Counted from the first letter of the stretch, positions 1 to 15,300 are shown. The stretch: DNA of 64,000 nt from Prunus persica (GCF_000346465.2 NC_034015.1:17097510-17161509), one strand, 5' to 3'. Numbers and translations: made by a program. The notes: generated by a model from the letters alone, not told the origin.

Positions 1-341
1 AATATTTTTTTGGCCGACATGTTGAATTTTAGATTAAAATATGTTAAGATTTTGAATTTTATTAGGGAAAGGGCCACGACATGATGGTTCTCCCCCCAAT
101 CTGCTTCCCATGTGAGCAGTTTTTTTTTATCATATTTGTTGTTTTTGATAATGCACAACCTTCCATTGGACAGAACTATAGTGTTCATTCCCACATTTCT
201 ACTTTGGAGTTCTTCCTGACTTTTTAACTTTCAGATACAAATAAGAATTAGCTATTCCTCCTGAACTTAGAGAAGATAGAATATTGTTATAGCTGACTAT
301 GCTTTGATTTTTTTAGCCCTTTTCTTCTTTAACCTTTTCAG

Positions 342-3300
342 GGTTCTGGTTGGAAGTGGTCGAGCCTGCTTTGAGACATTGAGGCCATTGGCATATAGTC
401 TACTTGCAGAGATTGTTCATCATGTTCGTGCGGACCTTTCCTTGTCACAGGTATTTCCTTTGTATGATATCTAATGTAAAACCAGTGTTATCACTGTCTT
501 GGCTTTGATGAGGCTCAATCCTATTTATCATTATACAACTTTCATTCACTGTGTATCGTACGGTTGTACATCTTTATCATCATCCTCCATGGATGAATTT
601 CAGGAATTACCTATGTTCACTTGATTGTTGCACTTCTGCAAAGTGAGAGGATGATGATGGTTTCGTAGTTGATGGGTGGGAGTTTCGTGGTGATGTTTGT
701 TTTGCTAGTCTTGTGTCTGTAGTTGGTTTACCCTATGTGTTGTGCTTAGTCTTAGGTGGACAGTTTGCCCATCACTCTTTTACTTAGTTTCTTTGTTGTG
801 AAGGTCATTTTTCCTATCTAAGAAAAGTTGATTCAACCTGAATCCTTAAAGGAACTTTCTTCAAGGTTAAGATATACGGCACTTACTGGTTGTCCTGCAT
901 TATGATTATGCTTTCAAATAAGTCTTTTATGACCCAAAGTAACCTTCCTTTTGTTGGATTGAGAAAACACAGAGTCAATCAATTTCCATGTCATACAGGA
1001 GGGTATAATGCCTATAAAGCTGTTGGAGATCTGAGTGGCAAGATTTATACAGTTATTCATGCCCGAAGAGTCTTGCTACTACTGTATTTCAATTTTATCC
1101 TCTTTATCATATGCTTTTGTTGTTGTCATGATTTCTTATCAAGTTTTTATAAATTTGAGAACTGAGGTAAATACATGATACTGTTAGTATGTACACTGAA
1201 ATTGGAAATTAAAAAAAGGAAGCGACGATGTCAATCACAGGAATTCGTATGTTGTGGATTACTTTTGATTATACTTCTTCTATTTCAGGCTTTTATTTGT
1301 TGTTTTCTCTTTAGGCGATGAACTGCAATGCTCAATTTGGGCCTTCTAGAAGAATATATGAAAGGATAATCAACCAATTAACAAAAAGGCATAAGACAAA
1401 GGATAATTAACTTAGTTACACATACTTTGAATTGTAATTTATCTCAAGTGTCAGCATTTGCTTGTTTAACAGGTTTTTGTGTTTTTTATTTTATTTTTCC
1501 GTAATGGTCAGTGGCTCATTTGGCACTTTGTTTCTGTTTTAATTTGATTGCTTTAAAATTTGATTTTTGTTGATGTGTATCTTCACAGTTTTCATCATAA
1601 CTTAAATTATCTTCTAACATACTTACATTATGTGCTGCAGTTATCCCGAATCATATACTTGTTTTCGAGCAACATGCATGATGCTTCATTGTCACTGAGC
1701 ATTCATACTACTTGTGCTCGCTTGATGCTGAATCTGGTGCATATGCTGACTCTATTCTTCAAGAGATTTTGCAGTTTTTATTTTCATTTGGGTATTCAGT
1801 TATATTTATAAATTTGTTGGTACACAGGTGGAGCCAATATTTGAGAAAGGTGTCGACCAACCATCTATGGATGAAGCACGGATTCTATTGGTCTGAGTTG
1901 CAATCTAACTGTTTGCCTAGAATGGTTTGAATTGGTAAACTTTATGAGTTTTCTCTTTCCTTTAGCTTATAAATTATTATGGTTCTTTGAAGGGGCGTAT
2001 ATTGGATGCTTTTGTTGGAAAATTTAGTACTTTCAAGCGGACTATTCCTCAGGTAATCTTTGACTGCTGTAGATTTTCTCAACTGCAAGGGTCTCTTCTT
2101 TATTTGATATTTTTGTTTCATGTGGAAGCTTTTGTCTCGTCATATGGGCTATGTATTAGGAAATATTTTTGCTAACCACTTTAACCCAAGGTCTATTATC
2201 ACCACCTTCTTAATGCTTGACACATGTCCATAGGCATAACCATGGTTAACTTTTTACTTTGTATTTATGGAACCATGGTTATGCATATGGACATGTGTCA
2301 AGTGTTGACAAGGGTGGTGAGGATACACCTTGGGTTGGGTTAAATTGGTGAGCAAAAATGCTCTCCTATGTATTATACATATATATATTGTCTTTGTATG
2401 GTTTATGTTCTGCAGTAAAGGAGTTTTATGTTACATGTCATATTGTCTGTAGCTCAAATAATTATCTTCTTGTTTTCCGACAATGTATTGAAATAATTTG
2501 GTTAATTATGTATCGGGAATGGTTGGTAGTCAATTGACTGTTATTAAGATGCTATTGGCTTTTGAGGTTCTTTGCATTTGCTGAAATCCATCTTATCCAG
2601 ATGCTAATGATCTTGGTTGATTGATTGTTGTATCTTGCTTATTTGTTGATACTGACGTGTCTCTGTATTTCCTGATAGCTGTTGGAGGAGGCTGAGGAGG
2701 GAAAGGACCGTGCTACTCTAAGGTCAAAGCTTGAGCTCCCTGTGCAGGTAGTTTTGACAACTTCTCTTTGAGATTACTGTTTGTGTATGCATAATTTGTT
2801 TTATGGTTTCTAGTTGTCCGTTTAATTTTTTCTTGTACTCTCCACCTTTAATTTTTTTAATGCTAAAGTACATCCTTTTTTTTTTTCTTCTAAATGCTAA
2901 CTGTAGATTATTCCCTATGTTACACTTTAAAAGGTCATAAAAATGGTATTAAATATGTTCATCATTGAGGATTAAGCCGGTGGATTTATAAGTACTTTTC
3001 AGTTGCTCATGGAATCTAAAAGCCTAAAAGCCTTCAATTTCCTTTTTAAAATTTTCTGCAACTATAAAGACATTCGAGAAGGACGTTGCAGGTTTTGAAG
3101 GGTTTAAAATACTGCTGACATTAATGCATCTATTAAGAAAGTTAGATTGACATTCCTTTTGATATGGAAGAAAATGTAGACATATTGGGTGTATTAGAAG
3201 AATAACTTGAAAATAGATATCCATGCTTTGAAGTTTGTCTACTTACTTTTTGTCCAATTCTTTAATTGCTTGATTATATAGCCACCCCACTCCCTTTCAT

Positions 3301-6300
3301 AAAACATGGCATTTAAAAATAAATAAATTCTTTGGCATATCATTTGTTTGCAGGCAGTTTTGAATTTGCAGGTCACTGTCGAACATTCTAAGGAAGTCAA
3401 TGATTGTAAACATCTGATTAAGACATTGGTCATGGGTAAGTGATCCTTCGTGTAAATTTTTTTTTTCTGTGTCTCCACTTATAGATTATAGTATTACTTG
3501 TTTAAGGAATCTGTGATTTTAAGTTTCTTACACTTCTGATATGTTCTTGAGTGGTATTGCTAATTTTTTTTTCCTTCATGCGCTGATCAATCTGTGCTGC
3601 ATATATTGTCAGGAATGAAGACTATCATATGGAGTATTACCCATGCACACTTGCCGCGATCACAGGTATTATTAACTATGTCAATAGTTTGTTCTGACTT
3701 GCTTAACATTTGTTATCTTATGCGACATTTCTGATGGTTTAAGGTTTCTGCTTCCACCCATGGAACACACCCACAGGTGCTTGTTTCACCATCATCTAAT
3801 TTACCAGCGCCTCAAGCATTTAAGGGGATGCGAGAAGATGAGGTATTTTCAGATTGAGTTATGAATTTTGGGGTTTGTTTTGTGGTTTGATTCACTTGGT
3901 CTGACTTTGGTCTTGGGTAGGTTCGGAAGGCTTCTGGTGTTTTAAAGAGTGGGGTGCATTGCTTGGCTCTCTTCAAGGAGAAAGATGAGGAGAGGGATAT
4001 GTTGCAACTCTTTTCCCAGATTCTGGCTATCATGGAACCTCGAGATTTAATGGACATGTTCTCGTTATGTATGCCTGAGCTTTTTGAGTGCATGATTTGC
4101 AACAACCAATTGGTTCACATATTCTCTACACTTCTGCAAGCCCCTAAAGTATATCGGCCTTTTGCAGATGTTTTGGTTAATTATCTTGTAAACAGTAAAC
4201 TTGATGTTCTGAAGCATCCAGATAAACCTGCAGCAAAACTAGTATTGCATCTCTTTCGGTTCATATTTGGCGCAGTTTCAAAGGCGCCTTCAGATTTTGA
4301 ACGTATTTTGCAACCTCACGTGCCTGTTATAATGGAAGTTTGCATGAAAAATGCTACTGAAGTTGAAAAGCCTCTTGGTTATATGCAACTTCTTCGCGCA
4401 ACGTTTCGAGCACTGGCTGTATGCAAATTTGATCTTCTTATGAGGGATTTGATTCCTATGTTACAACCTTGTCTTAATATGCTGTTGATGATGCTTGAGG
4501 GTCCAACAGGGGAAGATATGAGCGACCTTTTGCTGGAGTTGTGCTTAACCTTGCCTGCACGCTTAAGCTCATTGTTACCACACCTTCCCCGTCTTATGAA
4601 GCCTCTTGTTTTGTGTCTTAAAGGAAGTGATGATCTTGTGGGCTTAGGTTTAAGAACACTGGAGTTTTGGGTAGATAGTTTGAATCCTGATTTCTTGGAA
4701 CCTAGCATGGCTAATGTAATGTCTGAGGTGATTTTGGCCCTATGGTCTCACTTGAGGCCTGCTCCCCATCCTTGGGGTGCAAAAGCATTGCAACTCCTTG
4801 GCAAGCTAGGAGGTCGTAACAGGCGTTTTCTGAAAGAGCCCCTTGTACTTGAGTGCAAGGAGAACCCAGAGCATGGACTCCGTGTGATTCTTACATTTGA
4901 GCCTGAAACCCCATTTTTGGTGCCATTGGATCGATGCATTAATCTTGCTGTGGTAGCTGTTATGCACAAAAATGGTGGAATTGATACTTTCTATCGAAAA
5001 CAGGCTTTGAAGTTTCTTCGTGTTTGCTTATCATCTCAGCTTAATTTGCCAGAAAAGTTTACCGACAATGGATGCACACCTAGTCAGTTGTCAACTTTGT
5101 TAGTTTCTGCAGTTGATTCTTCTTGGCAGCGGCCTGAAACATCAGGAATAAAGGTTGGTTTGGTTAATGTTATTACTTTGTAAAGTGCTGAATGCTGAGC
5201 CTGCTAGTGATTTGAACCTCAAGATAATTTTATTTATTTATTGCCTTTTATTGTAATTTTATTCACTGTTGGCTTTGAAGTTGGAAAAATGATGCTCGAA
5301 CGTTGATAAACATTTTTGGGATCCTGTTATTGGTCTGCACCGTGGGTCCATCTTTGTTCTTTAGCACTTTACCTAGAACATGCTACGAGTTAATGCACAA
5401 GTGAACTCCATGTATTAGAATATACCTATGTGGGTATTAATTATCTGTATTACACCTTGACTTTTACACCTTAGTTTATTATGTCTCATCTTTTAGAAAC
5501 TTTATTGTCCAGATATTTCCCCCCCTTCCCCCGACCAATTAAAAGTAATAATAATAAAAGAATAAGAATACTCTGTTAATGGTTAGATGCATTTTATTTT
5601 CTTATTGTCTGTGGCAATTTATTTTCTTAACCTGTCCTTTAATTTTCTTCCCGCTGAATTTTTGTTTTCAGATGCCCCACAATGGGAAATAAAATAGAAA
5701 AATAGTATTACGTTATAATAAATTTAGACATAATTGCAGGCTGACTTAGGTGTAAAGACGAAGACCCAACTTATGGCTGAAAAGTCAGTTTTCAAGATTC
5801 TCTTAATGACTGTTATTGCTGCCAGCGTGGAACCAGATTTCCAAGACCCCAAGGATGACTTTGTTGTCAATGTATGCCGCCATTTTGCAATGATGTTCCA
5901 TATTGATTCATCCTTAACAAATACTGCAGTTGCAACTGCTACACTTGGGGGCCCTATGCTTTCGTCAAATGCCAATGTTGGTTCCAGTTCCAGGTCAAAG
6001 AATAGTAGTTCATCAAACCTCAAAGAGTTGCACCCTCTGATATTTTTAGATGCTCTAGTTGATGTGCTAGCAGATGAAAACAGGCTCCATGCCAAGGCTG
6101 CACTTAGTGCTTTAAATGTTTTCTCTGAGACACTTCTTTTTCTTGCTCGCTCAAAGCATGCTGATGTGCCAATGTCAAGAGGCCCTGGTACTCCAATGAT
6201 GGTCTCTAGTCCGTCATTGAATCCCGTATACTCTCCTCCTCCAAGTGTTCGCATCCCTGTTTTCGAGCAACTTCTGCCCCGTCTTTTGCATTGTTGCTAT

Positions 6301-9300
6301 GGGACAACATGGCAAGCGCAGATGGGAGGTGTTATGGGACTTGGTGCTTTGGTTGGAAAGGTTACTGTTGAGACCCTGTGCCTTTTCCAAGTAAGAATTG
6401 TGCGTGGTTTGGTATATGTTCTTAAAAGGCTTCCTATTTATGCTAGCAAAGAGCAAGAAGAGACGAGTCAGGTGCTTACACAGGTTCTTCGCGTAGTTAA
6501 TAATGTTGATGAAGCAAACAGTGAACCACGCCGGCAAAGTTTTCAAGGAGTAGTTGATTTCCTTGCTACAGAATTGTTTAATCCAAATGCATCTGTTATC
6601 GTCAGAAAGAATGTGCAGTCATGTTTGGCACTTTTGGCTAGTAGAACTGGTAGTGAGGTATCTGAGCTGCTTGAACCATTATATCAAAATTTGCTTCAGC
6701 CTCTTTTGGTGCGATCACTCCGGTCAAAAACTGTTGATCAACAGGTAATCTATGTTGCTAATGGTCATTAGTGGGATGTGTTGAATTTCTTTTTGACTTG
6801 ATCTGGTGGTATACAGGTGGGAACAGTTACAGCTTTAAACTTCTGCCTTGCCTTGAGGCCACCTCTTCTCAAGCTGACTCAAGAATTGGTTAATTTTCTC
6901 CAAGAAGCATTGCAAATAGCTGAGGCCGATGAAACTGTATGGGTTGTGAAATTTATGAACCCAAAGGTGGCAACATCACTAAACAAGCTTCGAACAGCCT
7001 GCATTGAGCTACTCTGTACTACTATGGCGTGGGCAGATTTCAAAACTCCTAATCATTCAGAACTGCGTGCAAAGATCATTTCCATGTTTTTCAAATCTTT
7101 GACATGTCGAACACCTGAAATTGTTGCTGTGGCTAAGGAAGGCTTGCGACAGGTCTTGTTTCCTTTTAAATTAGTCAATCTATATGGTTTTTGCTCGTCT
7201 TACTGTAATACATGTCTGAATGTATAATGATCGATGACTATGATGATTATCCTAGGAAAGCACTGGCCTCTGTTTTTAGGTTTCACATTAGGGATCACTT
7301 ATCGTAGCTTGTCTATTTGACTGGTGATGTTACTTATGTATCATGTTTTGTTTTGGTTTGTTAAGACATGGTGGATGATTTATAAAGTTGGGGTTTTTTA
7401 AGAAGTCTTTTTATTATTTTTAAATGTACTCTATTCCATTTCTTATGAGAAAACAAACTCTACTCCATTGCCATGCAGGTTATTAATCAGCAGAGGATGC
7501 CAAAAGAACTTCTGCAGAGCAGCCTCAGGCCTATTTTGGTGAACTTGGCACATACGAAGAATCTGAGCATGCCTCTTCTGCAAGGTCTGGCCCGTCTTCT
7601 TGAACTTCTGTCCAATTGGTTTAATGTTACCTTGGGCGGCAAATTGCTGGAACACCTAAAGAAATGGTTAGAGCCTGAAAAACTTGCACAAAGCCAGAAA
7701 TCATGGAAAGCTGGTGAAGAGCCCAAAATTGCAGCTGGTAATATATTTTTGGTTGTCCACTTTTGGTCATCAGTTCTTGTATACCTACGCATACGCATGA
7801 TTACAGATGATATGATGTCAAATTTGTGTTCTTTTCAGCTATTATCGAGCTTTTTCACCTTCTTCCTGTGGCTGCATCAAAATTCCTTGATGAACTTGTA
7901 ACCTTGACTATAGAATTGGAAGGAGCACTTCTTCCGGGACAAGTATACAGTGAGATTAACAGTCCATATCGTCTTCCACTGACAAAATTTTTGAATCGCT
8001 ATGCAACACTTGCAGTTGATTATTTTCTTGCTCGCTTAAGTGAACCAAAGTACTTCAGGAGGTAATGTGTGGATGCGATATACATATACATATATAGTTA
8101 TGACCTCTTGGCCATCATTAACCATGAAATCCACGGTCACTAGCAGTTGGATCAAAATATGATGGTTGACATTAATTCCCAAAAGTAAAATACTGGACTT
8201 AAACAAATTTGAATGCCAATTGTTGAATTTTGATCCAGCGGTTGGTGTCCATGGACGTTTTCATGGTCAATGGTGACCAAGTGATCTAAAAACTCCCTGC
8301 CTCTATAAATAAATGTGTATGTCTAAATATATTGAGAGATGTATTTATCCTATCATTATGATGAAATTTTCAAATATGTATAAATCTCATGGAATTTTGT
8401 TTCTAAATTGCCAATTCCCTTTAGATGCATTTATTTGATTTTGTCATATAATCTATAGGTTTATGTATATAATCCGATCGGATGCTGGCCAGCCTTTGAG
8501 AGATGAACTTGCTAAATCACCACAGAAAATACTTGCAAGCGCTTTTCCTGAATTTTTGCCAACTGCTTCGGGATCGTCAACTCCTACCGCTTTGTTGGGT
8601 GATGAAGGTCTTGTTAAGCCTGTACCTGATAGTTCTAATCCACCATCTGCACATCCTGGTGCAACACCAGATGCTTATTTTCGGGGACTTGCACTTATCA
8701 AAACTTTAGTCAAATTGATACCTGGCTGGCTACAGAGTAACCGAATTGTGTTTGATACCTTGGTACTTGTTTGGAAGTCACCTGCAAGACTATCTCGTCT
8801 ACATAATGAACAGGAGCTGAACTTAGTGCAGGTTAGTTTAGTGGCTTGTTATACAGAAGCTGTATACTTTCTTTGTTGGTTATCTTTTGGGTAATTTTTT
8901 ATTTTTTGAAAACTAGCAATACTATTGGGTAATATTAAGATAGGGGAAACCCACCGACTTTGTCTCTTATGCAAATTATGTGACCTTTTGAGAGTTTAAT
9001 TTCTTTTTTTTCCCCCGATTACTTCTTGCTGTTTGGAGTGTTGATGCATGTTGAATTTTGCTTGTTGAAATATCAAATATCACTTTTGACTTGCTGTTAA
9101 ATTTTATAAATTTCTCTCCGTTATTCTTTAACTTTCTGTGTGTATCAATTAATATGCGTCATCAGATCTTGTTTGTTTTCTAATGTTTCTAAAATGCAGG
9201 TTAAAGAAAGCAAATGGCTTGTCAAATGCTTCCTGAATTATTTACGACATGACAAAACAGAAGTGAATGTTCTCTTTGATATACTCTCCATCTTCTTGTT

Positions 9301-12300
9301 TCATACTCGAATTGATTTTACATTTCTGAAGGAGTTTTATATCATCGAGGTACTTTGAATACAGGTTCTTTAAATTTACGTTGTTTTTATGTTATTTGTG
9401 TTGACTGTTTGTGAAACAATCATCGTCTCTTTTCAGGTTGCAGAAGGATATCCACCGAACTTTAAGAAAGCACTTCTCTTGCATTTTCTAAATCTTTTCC
9501 AGTCAAAACAACTTGGCCACGATCATCTGGTGGTTATTATGCAAATGCTCATTCTTCCGATGTTGGCTCATTCCTTCCAAAATGATCAAAGTTGGGAAGT
9601 TGTTGACCAATCTATTATAAAAACGATTGTTGATAGACTTCTCGATCCTCCAGAAGAGGTATACTTTTTGAAAGAATTAAATGTCTCCAGCGCCCCTATA
9701 TCTTATCTTATTTTCTTGGTGCTGTTTTTAAATTGTCCCTATATTTTGGGCTGAAGTTCATTTTGTTTCTATATCTTACCAATTTCGTACTTCCATAGGT
9801 TTCTGCTGAATATGACGAGCCCTTGAGAATAGAACTTTTGCAGCTTGCCACTTTGCTTCTCAAGTATCTGCAGAATGACCTTGTCCATCATAGGAAAGAA
9901 CTTATCAAATTTGGTTGGAATCATCTCAAACGCGAAGATAGTGCCAGTAAACAGTGGGCATTTGTAAATGTTTGCCACTTCTTGGAGGCCTATCAAGCCC
10001 CAGAAAAAATCATACTCCAGGTATGGCACATTATGGACATGATATCAATTTGAATGTCCTGTTGGCACAAGGTTTTAACCTGTTATTGGCATTAAGTTTT
10101 ACTGCTTTGAAATTTAGGTTTTCATGCTGTATTTGTCATGTAAAAAGATCTCAGTTTTTGTGTTTATTATTTATGCTGACACAATTTTGCTTGGGAATGG
10201 GAATGACATCAATACTTTAATTCAAAGCAATTTACCAAATATTGGATTGTTAGAGTGGTCTATTTATACTTGTTCTCTGTCTAACTGGAGCCCATGAGCA
10301 TGTGATGAGAGCACTCACAACCCAAATATGCTCATAACTTTGGGTTCAAATTGAGTAATTTATTAAAATGAAAGTTATCTTAATTTAGTATCTGGGCGTT
10401 GATTTGAGAATGCAGGTTTTTGTAGCGCTTCTGAGAACTTGCCAGCAAGAGAATAAAATGCTGGTCAAGCAGGCCCTCGATATACTAATGCCAGCACTGC
10501 CACGTAGGTTGCCGCTTGGAGATTCTCGCATGCCAATTTGGATACGGTACACCAAAAAAATTTTGGTCGAGGAAGGCCACTCAATCCCTAATCTGATTCA
10601 CATCTTCCAGCTTATTGTGCGCCATTCAGATCTCTTTTACAGCTGTAGAGCTCAATTTGTACCTCAGATGGTCAATTCTCTTAGTCGCCTTGGATTGCCT
10701 TACAACACTTCTGCAGAAAACAGGCGTCTCGCAATTGAACTTGCTGGCTTGGTGGTTGGCTGGGAAAGACAAAGGCAAAATGAAATGAAAATAGTAGTGG
10801 ATGGTGATGTCACCAATCAGAACAGTGAGGGTTTTAATCCAGGCCCTGCTGGTGCTGATCCTAAGCGCTCTGTGGATGGGTCTACATTTCCTGAAGATTC
10901 AACGAAGCGTGTCAAAGTTGAACCTGGTCTTCAATCCCTCTGTGTGATGTCTCCTGGTGGTGCATCATCAATACCTAACATTGAGACCCCTGGATCTGCT
11001 AGCCAACCTGATGAAGAATTCAAGCCAAATGCTGCTATGGAGGAAATGATTATCAATTTCCTTATAAGGGTAAAGTCCTTTCAACTCATTACTCATGTTT
11101 TCATGTATGAGCGAGATTTTTTGAAAATACTTTATCTTTGTATTCAATACCTCATTAATTTGGCGTATAGAAGAAACCTCTAAGCTTTCTGGCGGTGATG
11201 CTCTCCATCTTGGCACTCCTTCCATGGATGTTTTAGACAAAGAAAAAAGATGACTGCTATCTTAGACTTTGGCATCTTTTACTCAATAAATAATTCAATT
11301 TTGTTCTATGGTGGTTTTTGTTTCTCTAGGTTTATAGTACAAGTGTTATATGTAATTGAAGAGGTAATTTTTCATTAAGTCGCCGATGATGACAGTCTCT
11401 GTACTTCTGTTTGTAGTTCCATGTTCTGCATCAAAGCTTGTCATGATTTGTTCATTTGATGGTTAATTGTCTCAGCACTTTATTGACTTTTGGAAACAGG
11501 TTGCCTTGGTCATAGAGCCTAAGGACAAGGAAGCAAGTACTATGTACAAACAAGCTTTAGAGCTACTTTCACAAGCTTTGGAGGTGTGGCCAACTGCCAA
11601 TGTTAAGTTTAATTATTTAGAGAAGTTGCTAAGCAGCATTCAACCTCAGTCCAAGGACCCTTCCACAGCCCTCGCGCAGGGCTTGGATGTTATGAATAAG
11701 GTCCTAGAGAAGCAGCCACATCTATTCATCAGAAATAATATCAACCAAATTTCTCAGGTATGTTCTTACACTGTCATCTGTTTTTCATTTTCACAAAGTC
11801 TACTATTACCTAGACTTATGCACTCAACTTCAGTTGTGTTGGTTTTTTTTTTGGACAGATTCTTGAACCATGTTTCAAGTATAAACTGTTGGATGCTGGA
11901 AAGTCATTGTGCTCCCTGTTGAAAATGGTCTTTGTTGCTTTTCCTCCAGAAGCAGCTACTACACCACAAGATGTGAAGCTATTATATCATAAGGTTGATG
12001 AACTAATACAGAAGCACATCAATACTGTTACAGCTCCTCAAACATCGAGTGAAGAGAGCACTGCTAATTCAATTAGCTTTGTGCTGCTTGTGATTAGAAC
12101 CTTGACAGAGGTGCAGAAGAACTTTGTTGATCCTTACATCTTGGTTCGTATTCTTCAACGCCTGGCACGGGATATGGGGTCATCCGCAGGTTCTCATTTG
12201 AGACAAGTATGTATCTGTTTTCTCATATGTTTACCTCTTTCATGTTTCATAAATTAATGCTTCATTAAGGTGAAAATTTTATTTGATTCCTGATCTTTTT

Positions 12301-15300
12301 TCTTTCTTATTTCTCTTTGTTTGCCTTGCTGCTATGTGGATTACGCTTCCTATTCTGTTCATATCAGGTGTCATCAATGTGCTTTTCTTTGTTTCTTCTT
12401 GTTTGGTCACTGTTTTTAAAACACAGCATTGTGTTCTCTATTCTTGGTGTTTGAATTTAGATTTTCTGTTGCATGCAAGTAGTGGGACGGTTCTATAAAC
12501 TTTATTTGTGTGCATAACCATTTAAGATACAAAGTATATCTTTTCTCTTTGTTTTTCCCCTGTTGTTTTTTTGGTTGTGGGTGTATGATAAAAGTTTAAA
12601 GTCATCACATACAATTTGCTACATTAGAAATATTCTTAGAAAGTTACATTTATATGTATGAGGCAAACTTTACTGCTAAAGTTTGATCGAGTTTTGTACA
12701 ATAAGGCTCTGAGGCTTCATTCAAGGGTAGAACCATGACAAAAAATCAACCCAAGCACACATGTGATTTGACATAATTGACCTTTGTCTACTGATTCTTT
12801 TTTTCTTTTCAACTATAGAACAAACTCTCGTCTGTGAGATTTGAACTCAGGCCATCAAGGTAGAGACAAATGCCACTAACTAAATGGTCATTGTTAATCT
12901 TATTCTACTAAAGAGGGCGCTGGTTTTAAGTTGTACTGTTTAATTTTTTATGTTCAGCCCCCGTAATGGACTTATTTCATCTAGAAGGGTTCAATACACT
13001 TCCGTTTTTTTCCAAATGATTATATTTTGGAATGAACATTTGTGTTTATAGTTTGTTTTATGATGTTTTAAAATTTGATAACATCCCTTCTCTCTTTCGT
13101 TGAATTATATATAGCAAAAATTGTCTTCTTTCAGGGTCAGACAAAAGATCTAGATTCTGCAGTCTCCTCTTCTCGTCAAGGTGCCGATGTTGGAGCAGTT
13201 ATTTCTAATCCGAAATCTGTGATAGATTCTGCAGTCTCCTCTTCTCGTCAAGGTGCCGATGTTGGAGCAGTTATTTCTAATCTGAAATCTGTGCTGAAAC
13301 TTATTAGTGAAAGGGTCATGATTGTTCCAGATTGCAAAAAATCTGTAACTAACATATTGAATACCTTGCTTGCTGAGAAAGGTACTGATGCTACCGTGCT
13401 GCTTTGCATACTTGAGGTAATAAAAGGGTGGATTGAAGATGACTTCGGAAAGCCAGGCACATCTGTCAGTTCAAATGCTTTTCTCACTCCGAAGGAAATA
13501 GTTTCCTTTCTTCAAAAGCTTTCACAGGTTGATAAACAAAACTTCTCAAATGCTCTGGAAGAATGGGACAGTAAATATCTTCAGCTTCTCTATGGATTAT
13601 GTGCAGATTCAAATAAGTAAGTAATATACTTCAGTTCACTTTTGTTATACTTGAATAAAAGGAGATAATTAAATGATTTGATCAATGTCCAGATATCCCC
13701 TATCCCTGCGTCAAGAGGTGTTTCAGAAAGTGGAAAGGCAATTCATGCTTGGTTTACGGGCAAGAGATCCTGAATTCAGGATGAAATTCTTCTCGCTTTA
13801 TCATGAATCTCTTGGGAAAACATTGTTTGCTAGGCTTCAGTACATTATTCACCTCCAGGATTGGGAAGCCTTGAGTGATGTCTTCTGGCTCAAACAGGGC
13901 CTTGATCTTCTTTTAGCAATCTTAGTCGAGGATAAAGCTATTACTCTTGCTCCAAATTCTGCAAAGGTGCCACCACTTCTGGTTTCAGGTTCTCCAGACC
14001 CATCCGGGATGCAGCACCAGGTCACTGATATTCCAGAGGGTTCCGAGGATGCTCCTCTAACATTTGACACCCTTGTTCATAAGCACGCACATTTTTTGAA
14101 TGAGATGAGCAAACTCAAGGTAAGGCTTGTGCATTATTTGTACATTTGGAGAAACTATTCTGTGACTGCAGCACCATGTCACATGCTGACATGGTGTTAC
14201 GAGTCCCAGTACACATGTTATAATTTGGATGGACTTGTAATACCACGTCAGCATGCCATGTGGTGTCAGAGTCACATACAAGAATGTATGGTTTCTAGCA
14301 TCTCCCCTCTCCCACTCTTGCACTCCCAGAGTTTGTTACTAATTAATTCTGCTTTGAAAGTCGTGGGTGGTAAACCATATCTCTCGACAAGCTTGAGTTA
14401 TTGATTGATAGTCTGACCTTTTTTTTTTTAATTTTTTAATTTTTCCTCTGTTTTAGGTGGCTGATCTTATTATTCCACTGAGAGAGCTTGCTCATATGGA
14501 TGCCAATGTCGCATACCATTTATGGGTGTTGGTGTTTCCCATTGTCTGGGTGACCTTACACAAGGAAGAGCAGGTTGCACTAGCTAAACCAATGATTACC
14601 CTCCTTTCAAAAGATTATCATAAGAAGCAGCAAGGCAGCAGACCAAATGTTGTGCAAGCCCTTCTGGAAGGGCTTCAGTTGAGCCACCCTCAACCTCGGA
14701 TGCCAAGTGAGCTCATTAAATATATTGGAAAAACTTACAATGCATGGCACATAGCATTGGCACTGCTGGAAAGTCATGTTTTGTTGTTCACAAATGATGC
14801 GAAGTGCTCTGAGTCCCTTGCTGAACTTTATCGCTTGCTCAATGAAGAAGATATGAGGTGTGGGCTGTGGAAGAAAAGGCCAATCACTGCTGAAACTAGG
14901 GCCGGTCTTTCGCTAGTTCAGCATGGCTACTGGCAGCGTGCTCAAAGCCTCTTTTACCAAGCAATGGTTAAGGCAACTCAAGGCACATATAACAACGCAA
15001 TACCAAAGCCCGAGATGTGTCTCTGGGAAGAACAATGGCTGTGCTGTGCTACTCAACTTAGTCAATGGGATGCATTGGTAGACTTTGGCAAGAGCGTTGA
15101 GAATTATGAAATACTACTCGACAGTCTTTGGAAATTGCCTGATTGGGCATATATGAAGGATCATGTAATGACAAAGGCTCAGGTGGAAGAAACTCCAAAA
15201 CTTCGGCTCATACAAGCATTTTTTGCGCTTCATGAAAGAAATTCCAGTGGTGTCGGGGATGCTGAGAACATTGTGGGGAAAGGTGTAGATCTTGCCTTGG

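Noticed and set aside
5724..6254. 176-codon antisense open frame over a TRA1 exon
   Set aside because: It is a shadow of the sense coding frame, without domain features; the sense strand continues the TRA1 protein perfectly.
12795..12905. Possible tRNA gene (A- and B-box-like motifs)
   Set aside because: No closed acceptor or anticodon stem. The layout with an A-rich tail fits a SINE. The same applies to the stretches at 30423, 38274 and 42280.
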